DNA of 64,000 nucleotides from JAPOUP01 sp965221405 (GCA_965221405.1 CBDCSE010000002.1:620001-684000); one strand, 5' to 3'; positions 25,676 through 35,031 are shown, numbered from the stretch's first letter. Notes: generated by a model not told the origin, from the sequence alone. Numbers and translations: made by a program.

Positions 25676-26508
25676 ATGCCGGTTGGCGGGCGCATGGAAT
25701 CCTGCCCGGTCCTCCGGGAGCCTCCGGAGGGGTTCCCGCTCTCCGGGATCGAGGTCCGGCCCGCGACGCCTGGGGAGCGCCCGCTGTGGGACGCTCTGAT
25801 GGACCGCCACCACTACCTCGGCCTGCGCCGGCTGGCGGGCCGCGGCCTGCGCCATGTCGCGACATTCGGCGGCGTGTGGCTGGGGCTGGCGGCATGGCAG
25901 AACGGCGCCTCAGGTGCGCCCCGCGCGACAGGTGGATCGGCTGGCGGCCCGAGCAGCAGTTCGGGCGGCTGGAGATGGTGGCGCACGACACCCGTTTCCT
26001 GCTCCTCGCCGGGCCCGGGACGTTCCCGAACCTCGCCTCCCGCTTCCTGTCGCGGATGACCCGCCGGCTGGCCGACGACTGGCTGGAGGCGCACGGCCAC
26101 CGGGTCCTCGCGGCCGAGACCTTCGTGGATCCGAAGCGCTTCACCGGCACGATGTACCGCGCGGCGGGCTGGGAGCGCCTGGGCCGGACGAAGGGGTACG
26201 CCCGCGCCAACGGGCGCTACACAGACCCCCACGGCAAGCCGAAGGAGATCCTCGTCAGGGCGCTGCGGCGCGACGCCCGGGACCTGCTGTCGGACCCGCG
26301 GCCGCTGCCGCCGGACGTGGCGCCACCCGCGGACCCCGGGCTGGCGCCCCGTGACCCCGGGACGATGCGCTCCCTGCACGCCGAACTGGCCGCGGTCCCC
26401 GACTTCCGCCGGGCCCAGGGCAGGAAGCACACGGTGGCCTGCACGCTCGCCGTGCACGTGCTCGCGGAGCTGGCGAACATGAAGGGCTGCCTCGCGGCCC
26501 GCCCATAA
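25676..26508 (+). pseudogene. DruA-like (DUF4338) / ISAs1-type transposase fusion, frameshifted
   Basis: The first frame encodes MPVGGRMESCPVLREPPEG and then LWDALMDRHHYLGLRRLAGR, the start of DUF4338 proteins (the family that includes Druantia DruA). After a frame change near 25905-25935 the second frame continues DRWIGW, PNLASRFLSRMTRRLADDW, AETFVDPKRFTGTMYRAAGW and ARANGRYTDPHGKPKEILV. It ends with LHAELAAVPDFRRAQGRKHT, the N-terminal associated domain of ISAs1/H-repeat transposases, then stops before the catalytic part. It is therefore a degraded DUF4338-transposase fusion. The very high GC content resembles the IS30 element rather than its neighbours. Confidence 0.8.
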
Positions 26509-27120
26509 GGCAAATTCCTGCTGGACAAATGACAGTTTCAGGTGTCGTCCCGTAGGTACCGGCATGGCGGTTCCGACCCGAACGCCACAGGAAGTCGCGG
26601 CGGGCGTCATGATCCGGTCCCCGACCGCGCCGCTCCCTGCCGTTTCCTCTCCCCGGCAAAGGCGTTGTGCGCACTCCCGTCTCCGATCGCCTCGATGCGT
26701 CCGTCACCCTGTGCGATGGCGACAGGCCGCATGTAGCCTTCCCAGATGATCTGATGGCCCGGAACGGCGGAAGTTCCCCCTGGAACCGGTGCCAGGCCTC
26801 TGATACGGACTCTCCCACGGACATGGGGCCGTCTCCCTGTATGTTGTGGATATCACACCCCGTTCATGCTGGAGGGACGGCTCCATATCCAGACCCGGAC
26901 GTCGAAAAATGCCCGTTTCGCGGGGAAAAAACCGCGCGACCGCGGAGTTCTGCAAGAAGCTCCACTGAAAAGCTTTTCGTTTCTGGCCATCGCGCTTCGC
27001 GGTTGAACCCGGGGCTTGATGTTTCCACCTTCAGGAATTGGATCATTCCAGATCCAAACGCCGGCTTGAGGACAGCTCAGAACTGGGCTGGTTGAACGGA
27101 CTCGGGTTTCTGGTTGCCGG
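26509..27120. other. Intergenic, nothing recognised
   Basis: About 610 bases between the DUF4338 relic and the end of hipA. Short frames exist on both strands without start signals or known motifs. The sequence is probably debris of mobile DNA. Confidence 0.4.
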
Positions 27121-28440
27121 TTATGTCAATGAACGGAGTCGCCCCGCGATCCGCAGTGCATTCTGTTCCACCAGACCTGCGGTCTCCTCGACATACCCCT
27201 CTGAACTGCCAGGAAGAGCCGCAACCGCATTCGTTACGCCGATACGCGCACCGACAACGCCATCAACCAGTTCCTGAACCCGCCTGCGGACATCTGCGGG
27301 ACGGTAACCGGCAGTCTTGGCAATGGCATCCCAGTGGCGGGCGTCCACGTCACCGGGCCTGCGTTTCCTGCCACCGATGTTCTGCGCGAAATACTGAACG
27401 ACCTCCGGCCAGGGCAGCACGGTGGAAACATCGTAGAGCGGCGCAAGCCGCGCACCTGAGCTCACCGGCAACAGAAGTGAATAGTTCTTTGCGTGCGCAT
27501 CCGTATTGGCGGCGAGAATGTTGAAGATAAGCTGGTCCAGCAACGCCAACGCGTCGGCGGGAGGCAGATGCCGTCCGGTGGCGATCAGCGTTCCAAGATC
27601 AGGTCCCGGCAGTGTCCCTCGCTCATACTTGCGCCCGGGTGGTACGCCGTTCGCCTGAGCAAAGTCTTCCTGATGCACGCGCTGCGGTGCGCCGCCACGG
27701 CTGACACGCCGATCATATCGCAGCACGCAGATCGCGCTGCGCGGCCCGGCCCGTAGGATGGTCGCCCGCGCCGAGGCGATGCCGATCGCGGCCGCCAGGG
27801 ACAGGCAATAGGTTTCGTTCTCCACAATGCCCGGCAGGACCGGATTGTTAGGCTTCAGAATGATGGTTGATGGTGCGCCATGGCGCGGGATGGCGAGAGT
27901 ATCCCCTTCATGGGGCAGCCGCAGGACAGGGGTGCCGGATCGGTCCAGAACGGCGAGGGTCGATTTCCGCTGGCCACCCGCGAGGGAGAGCCTGACACCC
28001 TCCTCGCCCACCAGGAACGGACGTTTCGCCAGATCCTCGAAATGGCGCTCCAACGCCTTTTCCGGATCATTGAGACCATAGAACTCCGTCAAAGGCGTGT
28101 AGCTCCATTCGGTCCTCCTCGATGGAAGATTGAATGACAGCGCACCTGCCGTATCCCCACCGATTTCTCCAAGAACCGAGAGGATATCGGCCTGATCAAG
28201 GCCGAGTGATCCGGTCAAAACGGCAAGCTGTCCCTCCTCGGGCAAAAGCCCCGCAAGCCAGGGCAGGATCACTCTGGACGGGTAAATTGTGTCAGCAAGC
28301 GGAAGGGTCAGCGAAAGGGCAAAGGCACCGCGTGTCGCGAGCCAGGCTTCGGTATAGGAAAATCCGGGGGCACCGTCGGTGGCGACGGTGACATCGCCAA
28401 CATGCAGCTCGTCAAACCAGACCGGAATCGCCGCACTCAC
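27121..28440 (-). CDS. hipA: HipA-type serine/threonine kinase toxin
   Basis: A 439-residue HipA kinase. The N-terminal HipA domain is visible as VWFDELHVGDVTVATDGAPG and FALSLTLPLADTIYPSRVILPWLAGLLPEE. The kinase part shows SLAGGQRKSTL (nucleotide-loop region), STIILKPNN, the catalytic loop NILAANTDAHAKNYSLLL, and the metal-binding APLYDVSTVLPW. Such kinases inactivate glutamyl-tRNA synthetase or similar targets and induce dormancy. It starts with GTG at 28440, which overlaps the hipB stop, so antitoxin and toxin are coupled. It looks intact. Confidence 0.93.
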   Translation of the reverse strand: MSAAIPVWFDELHVGDVTVATDGAPGFSYTEAWLATRGAFALSLTLPLADTIYPSRVILPWLAGLLPEEGQLAVLTGSLGLDQADILSVLGEIGGDTAGALSFNLPSRRTEWSYTPLTEFYGLNDPEKALERHFEDLAKRPFLVGEEGVRLSLAGGQRKSTLAVLDRSGTPVLRLPHEGDTLAIPRHGAPSTIILKPNNPVLPGIVENETYCLSLAAAIGIASARATILRAGPRSAICVLRYDRRVSRGGAPQRVHQEDFAQANGVPPGRKYERGTLPGPDLGTLIATGRHLPPADALALLDQLIFNILAANTDAHAKNYSLLLPVSSGARLAPLYDVSTVLPWPEVVQYFAQNIGGRKRRPGDVDARHWDAIAKTAGYRPADVRRRVQELVDGVVGARIGVTNAVAALPGSSEGYVEETAGLVEQNALRIAGRLRSLT

Positions 28441-28727
28441 ATATAGTCCCCAAGATCGTATCCCCCGTTCCCGCCGGATGGAATCCGCACGGAGTCGCGG
28501 TCGGATCCATCCAAAAGCTCGCCAGCATGAATCCGCAGAGCGTCAGCGATCCGGTACAGACTGGTGATGCGCAGGTCGCGTTTGCCGGTTTCAATGAGCG
28601 AGAGGGCAGACGCACTGATTCCGCACAGCCGCGCAAGCTTGTGCAAATTCAGGCCACGGCTCTCGCGCAGCGTCCGAATCCTTCCGCCGACGCCCGCGAG
28701 CCGGCTCTCTCCCGTATCATTACCCAT
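28437..28727 (-). CDS. hipB: HipB-type antitoxin, XRE-family regulator
   Basis: A 96-residue helix-turn-helix protein. The XRE fold is visible in RIRTLRESRGLNLHKLARLC and ISASALSLIETGKRDLRITS, with the recognition helix in SASALSLIETG. It lies directly upstream of hipA with overlapping stop and start, the usual antitoxin-first order, and probably represses the operon by binding in the 28728-28889 spacer. The start at 28727 (MGNDTGESRL) is chosen because the upstream extension (to 28823) is unlike the family. Confidence 0.9.
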   Translation of the reverse strand: MGNDTGESRLAGVGGRIRTLRESRGLNLHKLARLCGISASALSLIETGKRDLRITSLYRIADALRIHAGELLDGSDRDSVRIPSGGNGGYDLGDYM

Positions 28728-28828
28728 CAGAAAGCCCTTTATTGAATTCGGTAAATATGGCCTCGTCTCCGTCTCTAGACAAGGCTTTTTTCCGAAAACG
28801 GTAAACCACACCGGCCCAGCCAATCATA

Positions 28829-28886
28829 ATTAGGATCGGACGCTTGAAAAATTAAGATTGGACGGCTACAGGATTTAGATTGGACG
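28829..28886 (+). repeat. Three 14-bp direct repeats with 22-bp period
   Basis: Units at 28829-28842, 28851-28864 and 28873-28886 share the consensus ATTWRGATYGGACG, each separated by an 8-base spacer of unrelated sequence. The period of 22 bp places the units on the same face of the helix, about two turns apart. They lie in the spacer between hipB and the DUF4143 ATPase and end three bases before the first ATG of the latter. They look like an operator array; the protein that binds is unknown (HipB or another regulator). Confidence 0.8.
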
Positions 28887-28889
28887 AAC

Positions 28890-30152
28890 ATGGAATTGAG
28901 AATGGCCGACGGAAATAAACCTGGATATCCCCGTTACCTGGAGCGCGGAATCAGGGAGGCGATGGGCGACACGCGCGTCGTTCTGATCTCAGGCCCTCGC
29001 CAGGCCGGCAAGACAACACTCGCCAAAAGGCTTGCCGACGAACGGCGACCTTACGTGACCCTCGATGACGGGGGTGTTTACCAGGCGGCCCTCTCGGACC
29101 CGGTCAGTTTCATAAGACAGTTCGAATATGTCACCATAGATGAAATTCAACGGGTACCGGAGCTGATCCGTGAAATCAAGATATCGGTGGACGGGGACCA
29201 ACGAGCCGGACGATTTCTCCTGACTGGCTCCACAAACATCCTGACAATCCCGACCGTCAGTGAATCGCTCGCCGGACGCATGGCGGTCAACGAGTTGCTG
29301 CCATTATCGCAAATCGAGATTGAGCGGTGTGAGGACAATCCATTGGACCGTCTCTTCGAAACCCCAACGCCTTTCCCTCCCGGACCTTATGATGTTTCAG
29401 CGATAGCTGATCGGGTGCTCACGGGCGGCTACCCCGAAATTCTGACAAGGCGAACGGAAGCGCGTCGGCGGGCATGGGCTGACAATTACATAAAAACGCT
29501 GCTGACCCGTGACATCGGAGAAATCATGGACGCCTATCATCTCAAGGATATCACAGATCTTCTGCGGGCATCGGCGCTTCAGTCAGCTCAACTGGTTGTC
29601 TATACCCATATCGCAAACGATCTCAGATTGAGCGTTCCAACCGTTCAGCGTTACGTCAGAACGCTGGAACAGACGTATCTCATACGGTTTCTTCCAGCAT
29701 GGCATCGGAATGAACTGAAACGGCTCATCCGCACACCCAAACTGCATTTTCTCGATTCAGGTCTGCTCGCGGCGATCAGGAAGATCACGTCGGATCGGCT
29801 GGTCCGGGATCGGAGTCTATTCGGGCCCCTGCTTGAAACCTTTGTCTTTTCCGAGCTGCTGAAACATGCCTCATGGTCAGGACACACCTATGATTTTCAT
29901 CACTATCGAGACAAGGATGGGGTCGAGGTCGATTTCGTCATCGAGCGCTCTCCAGACAGTCTCATTGGCGTCGAGGTCAAGGCATCGGCCACCATCAGGG
30001 CGGACGACTTCAAAAGCCTTAAACGACTTCAATCGGTGACTGGAATGGCGTTCAGGAAAGGCATCGTGTTCTATACTGGCGAAAGGGCGCTTCCTTTCGG
30101 CGATAGGCTCCAGGCCCTACCGGTTTCGATACTATGGACCCCAGGCCGGTAG
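28890..30152 (+). CDS. AAA-type ATPase with DUF4143 C-terminal domain
   Basis: A 420-residue protein. Walker A is ISGPRQAGKTTLAKRL (about residue 35) and Walker B is YVTIDEIQRVPEL; sensor-like FLLTGSTNI follows. A winged-helix stretch is suggested by NDLRLSVPTVQRYVRTLEQT. The DUF4143 part has LHFLDSGLLAAI and a nuclease-like HYRDKDGVEVDFVIE...GVEVKAS. This large family is common and its function is not settled. The start is 28890, or the in-frame ATG at 28902, which has a GGAA in front; the direct repeats leave no room for a ribosome site before 28890. It is divergent from hipBA. Confidence 0.9.
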   Translation: MELRMADGNKPGYPRYLERGIREAMGDTRVVLISGPRQAGKTTLAKRLADERRPYVTLDDGGVYQAALSDPVSFIRQFEYVTIDEIQRVPELIREIKISVDGDQRAGRFLLTGSTNILTIPTVSESLAGRMAVNELLPLSQIEIERCEDNPLDRLFETPTPFPPGPYDVSAIADRVLTGGYPEILTRRTEARRRAWADNYIKTLLTRDIGEIMDAYHLKDITDLLRASALQSAQLVVYTHIANDLRLSVPTVQRYVRTLEQTYLIRFLPAWHRNELKRLIRTPKLHFLDSGLLAAIRKITSDRLVRDRSLFGPLLETFVFSELLKHASWSGHTYDFHHYRDKDGVEVDFVIERSPDSLIGVEVKASATIRADDFKSLKRLQSVTGMAFRKGIVFYTGERALPFGDRLQALPVSILWTPGR

Positions 30153-30265
30153 TGAGCCGTTTACGCTCGACCGCCGCAAACCCCCTGTAGGTCACCAGTC
30201 CCATTACATTGGGCCCAGACAGCGCCCCGGAATAATTTCCGGCGAGCAAAGCCCGGTGTCCCCTA

Positions 30266-31690
30266 CTATACGCTTTTCACCATGGTCCACGGGCCGTGGA
30301 AACCGTTACCGTCGCGATCAACGCGCTCGAACCCATGAGCGCCGAAAAAGTCGCGTTGCGCCTGGATCAGCGCACCCGTGCCACGAGCCCTGCGCATTGT
30401 GTCGAAATATCCAACCGCGGCCGATAGAGCGGGCACGGACAGGCCTGCAAGCACCGACCGCGCAACCACCCGGCGCAGGGAGCCAACGTCGTCATTGAGG
30501 AGCCGCACGAATGCGGGCGCCAGTATCAGGCTGTTGCCTGGTGGTGGATCACGGAACGCGCCAGCGATGTCGTCCAGCAACGCCGAACGGATTATACATC
30601 CCGCACGCCAGATCTCCGCTATCCTGGCTAGATCCAGGTTCCAGCCGAATTCGACAGACGCCTCCGAGAGTAACGCGAACCCCTGTGCATGGCTGATAAC
30701 CCGCGCGGCGAGAAGCGCCCGCTCCAGATCCGCGTCCAGAAGCGCCGGACCGATTTCGCCGGCACGGGGCCCCGTAAGGCACTGCGCACCGATCTCCCTG
30801 AGATCCTTTGCCGCCGACCAGGATCGGGCACCAACCGCCGCCTCGATCGTGGAAACCGACTGCCCGAGCCTCAGAGCCTCGATCAACGTCCAGCGTCCGG
30901 TTCCTTTCTGGCCAACCCGATCAAGAATGACGTCGACCATAGGCTGGCCGGTTTCCGGGTCACGGACAGCAAGAACCCGGGCCGTGATCTCAATCAGGTA
31001 GGACTTGAGCGGCCCTCCGTTCCATTCCCCGAACAGTGCCAGGATCGTTTCCGCACTGCGCCCCTCGCCCTGGCTTAGAAGACCGTAGATTTCCGCGATC
31101 ATCTGCATATCGGCGTATTCTATTCCGTTATGCACCGTTTTCACGAAATGTCCCGCGCCATCGGAACCCAAACGCGCGGCGCACGGCAGGCCTTGATACC
31201 TCGCGGCGATGGCTTCGACGATCTCCGAAATGGCCGTGTAAGCCTCTTGGGAGCCACCGACCATAATTGAAGGACCGTTCCGGGCCCCCTCCTCACCACC
31301 CGATACTCCCATACCGATGAATCGGAACCCTTCCGCCAGCAGAGCCGCCTCGCGTCTTCGCGTATCCCTGAAATCGGCGTTTCCCGCGTCGATCAGGATA
31401 TCCCCAGCGTCAAGATGAGGCCTCAATACATCGATCACCGCATCGACGGCTTCGCCGGCCTTAACCATGATGATGACAGCCCGGGGCCGTGGCAGGGCAG
31501 CGGCCAATGCCTCAGGTGTCGGAGCCACAAAAAATCTGTCGGAGAGAACACCAGCTTCGGAAATGAACCCGTCGATCCGGGAAGCGGTGCGGTTATGGAT
31601 AGCGACGGAAAATCCCTTTTCAGCGATGTTAAGCGCCAGACTGGACCCCATAACGCCAAGCCCCACCAACCCGATCACTGCTTCAGCCAT
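30266..31690 (-). CDS. gnd: 6-phosphogluconate dehydrogenase (decarboxylating)
   Basis: A 474-residue enzyme converting 6-phosphogluconate to ribulose 5-phosphate with NADP reduction. The N-terminal Rossmann motif is IGLVGLGVMGSSLALNIAEK; the substrate segment is GMGVSGGEEGARNGPSIMVG; the catalytic-Lys region is HFVKTVHNGIEYADMQMIAE. The C-terminal all-helical domain ends with RDFFGAHGFERVDRDG and HGPW. The start at 31690 follows GGAGGGG; the longer frame to 31795 is not supported. The length fits the long, dimeric form of the enzyme. Confidence 0.96.
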   Translation of the reverse strand: MAEAVIGLVGLGVMGSSLALNIAEKGFSVAIHNRTASRIDGFISEAGVLSDRFFVAPTPEALAAALPRPRAVIIMVKAGEAVDAVIDVLRPHLDAGDILIDAGNADFRDTRRREAALLAEGFRFIGMGVSGGEEGARNGPSIMVGGSQEAYTAISEIVEAIAARYQGLPCAARLGSDGAGHFVKTVHNGIEYADMQMIAEIYGLLSQGEGRSAETILALFGEWNGGPLKSYLIEITARVLAVRDPETGQPMVDVILDRVGQKGTGRWTLIEALRLGQSVSTIEAAVGARSWSAAKDLREIGAQCLTGPRAGEIGPALLDADLERALLAARVISHAQGFALLSEASVEFGWNLDLARIAEIWRAGCIIRSALLDDIAGAFRDPPPGNSLILAPAFVRLLNDDVGSLRRVVARSVLAGLSVPALSAAVGYFDTMRRARGTGALIQAQRDFFGAHGFERVDRDGNGFHGPWTMVKSV

Positions 31691-31890
31691 ACACCACCCC
31701 TCCCAAACGGGTATTCGGCAGCGTAATCGCGTAACGTGGAGATTCAAGCGGTTTACACAGCCGGGCCCACGGCCACCACACCACAACCGACGCATCTACC
31801 GATGCAGCCAAAAGCCCGGTCCCGACCCGGATCGGCAAAGTGATCCAACCTGATAATGTGGCTCGTCGGGTGATCGATTGACACCGCCCA

Positions 31891-32796
31891 CTACAAGCCA
31901 AGGCACCATCTAACGATCGCCTTCTGCACATGCAGCCGGTTTTCAGCCTCATCGAACACCACGGACTGGGGGCCGTCCATGACCGCGCTCGTCACCTCAT
32001 CTCCCCGATGCGCCGGCAGGCAATGCATGAACAAAGCGTCGAGGTTGGCCGCTGACATGAGTTCGGCGTTCACCTGATAGCCACGTAACTGGTTGTGCCG
32101 ACGCTCACGGGCCGACCGCGGGTCATGCATGGAAACCCAGGTGTCGGTCATAACCATGTCCGCACCCGCGACCGCCCGGATCGGATCGCGCACCTTTCGG
32201 TACATGCCCTCTACCGCGGCCTCGGGATCAAGCGCTTCCGGCCCGGAGAACGTCAAGTCAAAGCCGAACCGCTGCGCGGCATGCGCCAGGGAGGTAAAGA
32301 CGTTGTTGCCATCACCCGACCAGACGACCCTACGTCCGGCAATGGGACCGCGGAGTTCCTCGAATGTCATGACGTCCGCCATAACCTGGCAGGGATGTGA
32401 GCGGTTTGTCAGCCCGTTGATTACCGGAACACTTGCGGAGTCGGCCATTTCGAGCAGCGTCGCCTCCTCGAAAGTCCGTATCATGATGAGGTCAACATAG
32501 CGGCTGAGAACCTTCGCGGTATCCGCGATTGTCTCGCCGTGCCCAAGCTGCATTTCATTGCCCGAAAGTGTCATCGTCTGACCGCCAAGCTGGCGTACGC
32601 CTACATCGAAACTGACACGTGTGCGCGTCGATGGCTTCTCGAATATCAACGCCACCATATGACCCAGCAGTGGAGTATCGTCGTCCGGCATGGCCTTGGG
32701 GCGGCCACCACGGGCCACCTTCATCCTCCGGGCAGCGTCGATGATGCTCCGCAGGTCAGATGGATCGGTCTTGGAGATATCGAGAAAATGGTTCAT
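31891..32796 (-). CDS. argF: Ornithine carbamoyltransferase
   Basis: A 301-residue transcarbamylase forming citrulline from ornithine and carbamoyl phosphate. The carbamoyl-phosphate motif FEKPSTRTRVSFD is intact; then NGLTNRSHPCQVMADVMTF; the ornithine-binding DTWVSMHD (DxxxSMG-like) and the active-site cysteine in FMHCLPAHRGDEV are present. It is the last gene of an argD-GNAT-argF run on the minus strand. This is the catabolic/anabolic family form usual in the Rhodobacterales. Confidence 0.96.
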   Translation of the reverse strand: MNHFLDISKTDPSDLRSIIDAARRMKVARGGRPKAMPDDDTPLLGHMVALIFEKPSTRTRVSFDVGVRQLGGQTMTLSGNEMQLGHGETIADTAKVLSRYVDLIMIRTFEEATLLEMADSASVPVINGLTNRSHPCQVMADVMTFEELRGPIAGRRVVWSGDGNNVFTSLAHAAQRFGFDLTFSGPEALDPEAAVEGMYRKVRDPIRAVAGADMVMTDTWVSMHDPRSARERRHNQLRGYQVNAELMSAANLDALFMHCLPAHRGDEVTSAVMDGPQSVVFDEAENRLHVQKAIVRWCLGL

Positions 32797-32844
32797 CGTG
32801 TGTCGCTTTTCCGGAAATCCGATATCGGCGGCAGGACGTCCGCC

Positions 32845-33354
32845 TTAAGCCCGGTTTCGCATCCCGGGCAGGTCGGGATAGGTGAGTATCCAGACGTCCT
32901 CACCGGTCTCGCATGGTCGTATCGCGCTTTTCTGGAATCCCGCCGCGAGGTACATCGCTATGCCCCGTGGGTTGGAAAGCCTTGGATCCGTGGCCACCAA
33001 CGGCGCACCTGCGGCGATCAGGTCGCTGGCGTATTTCCGGACATAGGCCTTGGCATGCCCCCGGCCAAGTAAGCGACTCTCGCCCAGAAACGTGTCCACA
33101 GCGCGCGAACTCTCCGGAAGGTCATGGAAGTGGTTTTCCGACCTTGCGTCCCAATCCTGGATGTATCCAATCGGCACGCCCCAATGAACGACATGCATTC
33201 GGCATTCACCGCCGTCCACCTCTCGTTCGATCAGGGCGAGCTCCTCGTCCGGATCGCCCCACACGGCCATTACATGTGGCATCGCCAGCCAGCCCCGCAG
33301 TAAAGGGAAGTCCGCGCGGGTCACCGTTTTGAAGCAGTAGTCAGGCCGCTGCAT
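32845..33354 (-). CDS. GNAT acetyltransferase, AAC(6')-like
   Basis: A 169-residue GNAT protein of the Acetyltransf_8/AAC(6') type. It starts MQRPDYCFKTVTRADFPLLR, with PIGYIQDWDAR and DTFLGESRLLGRGHAKAYVR, the acetyl-CoA loop region, and TDPRLSNPRGIAMYLAAGF, typical of aminoglycoside 6'-acetyltransferase relatives and siderophore acetylases. It overlaps the end of argD by 14 bases and precedes argF, so it is co-expressed with arginine biosynthesis. Whether it acts on an amino compound of metabolism or an antibiotic is unknown. Confidence 0.85.
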   Translation of the reverse strand: MQRPDYCFKTVTRADFPLLRGWLAMPHVMAVWGDPDEELALIEREVDGGECRMHVVHWGVPIGYIQDWDARSENHFHDLPESSRAVDTFLGESRLLGRGHAKAYVRKYASDLIAAGAPLVATDPRLSNPRGIAMYLAAGFQKSAIRPCETGEDVWILTYPDLPGMRNRA

Positions 33355-34525
33355 TTCGGGACACCACACCTGCGGCCTGCTCGAGGCGTTCGGTCGCCTG
33401 CAGGATCTCTTCTTCGGTGATTATGAGCGGTGGCATGATGCGCACGGTATTCCCGGCCGCAGGTACGGTGAGCAGTCGGGCATCGTAGCAAGCGCCGATG
33501 ACATCCGTGTTGGTCGCCTTACACACGATTCCCAGCATCAGACCGATACCACGTACCTTCTCGAACACGTCCGGATGTCCCGCAACCAGACCCTCAAGCC
33601 GTTGCCGGAGGAGGCCAGCCTTCCTGTTCACCCCATCAAGAAACGCGGAGTCGGAGACTACGTTCATGACCGCCAGTCCAACGGCGCAGGCAAGGGGATT
33701 GCCACCGTAGGTCGAACCATGCGTGCCGACGGTCATTCCTCTCGCCGCTGACTCCGTCGCCAGCAGCGCTCCCAGGGGAAATCCACCGCCGAGACCTTTC
33801 GCCACCATCATTATGTCGGGCGTGATGCCCGCCCACTCATGAGCGAACAAACGGCCTGAACGTCCGATACCGCACTGAACCTCGTCAAGAATCAGAAGGA
33901 TCCCGCGCTCGTCGCAGAGATCCCGGAGCCCCCGCAGGCATTGGTCAGGCAAGGGCACGATGCCACCCTCGCCTTGAACCGGTTCGACCAGGACCGCCGC
34001 AACACTATCATCGGCCGCGGCCCGAAGTGCATCGTGGTCACCCCAGGGCAGATTGATAAATCCGGGCAGTAGCGGGCCGAAACCTTCTGTCATCTTGGGC
34101 GATGCCGCCGCCGCGATAGCGGCAGCGGACCGACCGTGAAACGCACCGGCAAATGTAATGATACCGTTGCGTCCCGGGTCGCCCCTGTCGTGAAAATGTT
34201 TGCGGGCCATCTTCACCGCCAGTTCGCAGGTTTCCGTACCGGAATTGGTGAAAAATACGGTATCGGCGAAAGTATGCGCGACCAACGCATCGGCAAGCGC
34301 CTGCTGGTTCGGGATATCGTAAAGATTCGAGACGTGCCACAGATCGCGCGCCTGATCGGTCAGGGCCTGCACCAGCGCGGGATGGGCGTGGCCAAGCGAA
34401 TTCACCGCGACACCCGATCCAAGATCAAGATAGCGCGTGCCGTCTTTCGCTGTGAGCCAGGTGCCTTCGCCCTTCGTGAATGCGATCGGGGCGCGACTGT
34501 AGGTTGGTAATACTGACGGAATCAT
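33341..34525 (-). CDS. argD: Acetylornithine / succinyldiaminopimelate aminotransferase
   Basis: A 394-residue class III aminotransferase using PLP. Visible are SGVAVNSLGHAHPALVQAL, TNSGTETCELAVKMARKHF, GAFHGRSAAAIAAAASPK, the PLP-contacting LLILDEVQCGIGRSG, and the Schiff-base lysine in IMMVAKGLGGGFPLGA, followed by HGSTYGGNPLACAVGLA. It works in arginine synthesis and probably also lysine synthesis. It is divergent from gcrA across a 500-base spacer; a GANTC site overlaps its start codon. Confidence 0.95.
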   Translation of the reverse strand: MIPSVLPTYSRAPIAFTKGEGTWLTAKDGTRYLDLGSGVAVNSLGHAHPALVQALTDQARDLWHVSNLYDIPNQQALADALVAHTFADTVFFTNSGTETCELAVKMARKHFHDRGDPGRNGIITFAGAFHGRSAAAIAAAASPKMTEGFGPLLPGFINLPWGDHDALRAAADDSVAAVLVEPVQGEGGIVPLPDQCLRGLRDLCDERGILLILDEVQCGIGRSGRLFAHEWAGITPDIMMVAKGLGGGFPLGALLATESAARGMTVGTHGSTYGGNPLACAVGLAVMNVVSDSAFLDGVNRKAGLLRQRLEGLVAGHPDVFEKVRGIGLMLGIVCKATNTDVIGACYDARLLTVPAAGNTVRIMPPLIITEEEILQATERLEQAAGVVSRNAAA

Positions 34526-34937
34526 GGCTCGAATCCCTCCGCTGGCTCCGGGGAAACGCCGTATCGGCGCAACAGATCAATAGCTGGGTCAATAATTGGA
34601 ATCGGGATCACGCTGACGCGTGGCGAATCACTGACAATCGCGGCAATGCCCTCGTCGGCGCGGCATCGATGTATTTTCGGTCATGATCATTGAAGCGATG
34701 CGTATCCGGTTCCCGAGCATATGTAAAGCCCGGATTCGGGCGGACTGAATAGGAGCATGTCTGTGGCCGCCGCTGTGCCGGATCTCCCATGGCATTCCGC
34801 ACACACCCTTGAATTCCGGAGGATACGGCCTTACCTCGTCGTTTACCGCGGTGTCCGAAGCGCATCCGGCCGAACCTCAGGTATGTATGTTTTGCCGGGC
34901 GCGAAGATCCGCCATGCCTGTCTCTATGCCGGGATTC
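34519..34937. promoter_or_regulatory. Cluster of GANTC (CcrM) sites between argD and gcrA
   Basis: Six GANTC motifs occur in about 420 bases: 34519, 34531, 34599, 34625, 34733 and 34933 (first-base positions; GAATC or GATTC). By base composition roughly one and a half would be expected. GANTC is methylated by CcrM in alphaproteobacteria, and GcrA acts at methylated GANTC promoters. The rest of the spacer holds no gene I can support. Function is inferred. Confidence 0.55.
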
Positions 34938-35031
34938 GTCGACCATGACGGATGGACGGTGATCCAACGCGGGCCGGACCGGGCGCGGCTACGTCCGGTG
35001 TGGCGGAACCGCCCCGAATTGGGAATATCGG

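Noticed and set aside
28829..28886. CRISPR-like array
   Set aside because: Only three 14-bp units with 8-bp spacers; far too short for a CRISPR repeat or spacer, and no cas genes nearby.
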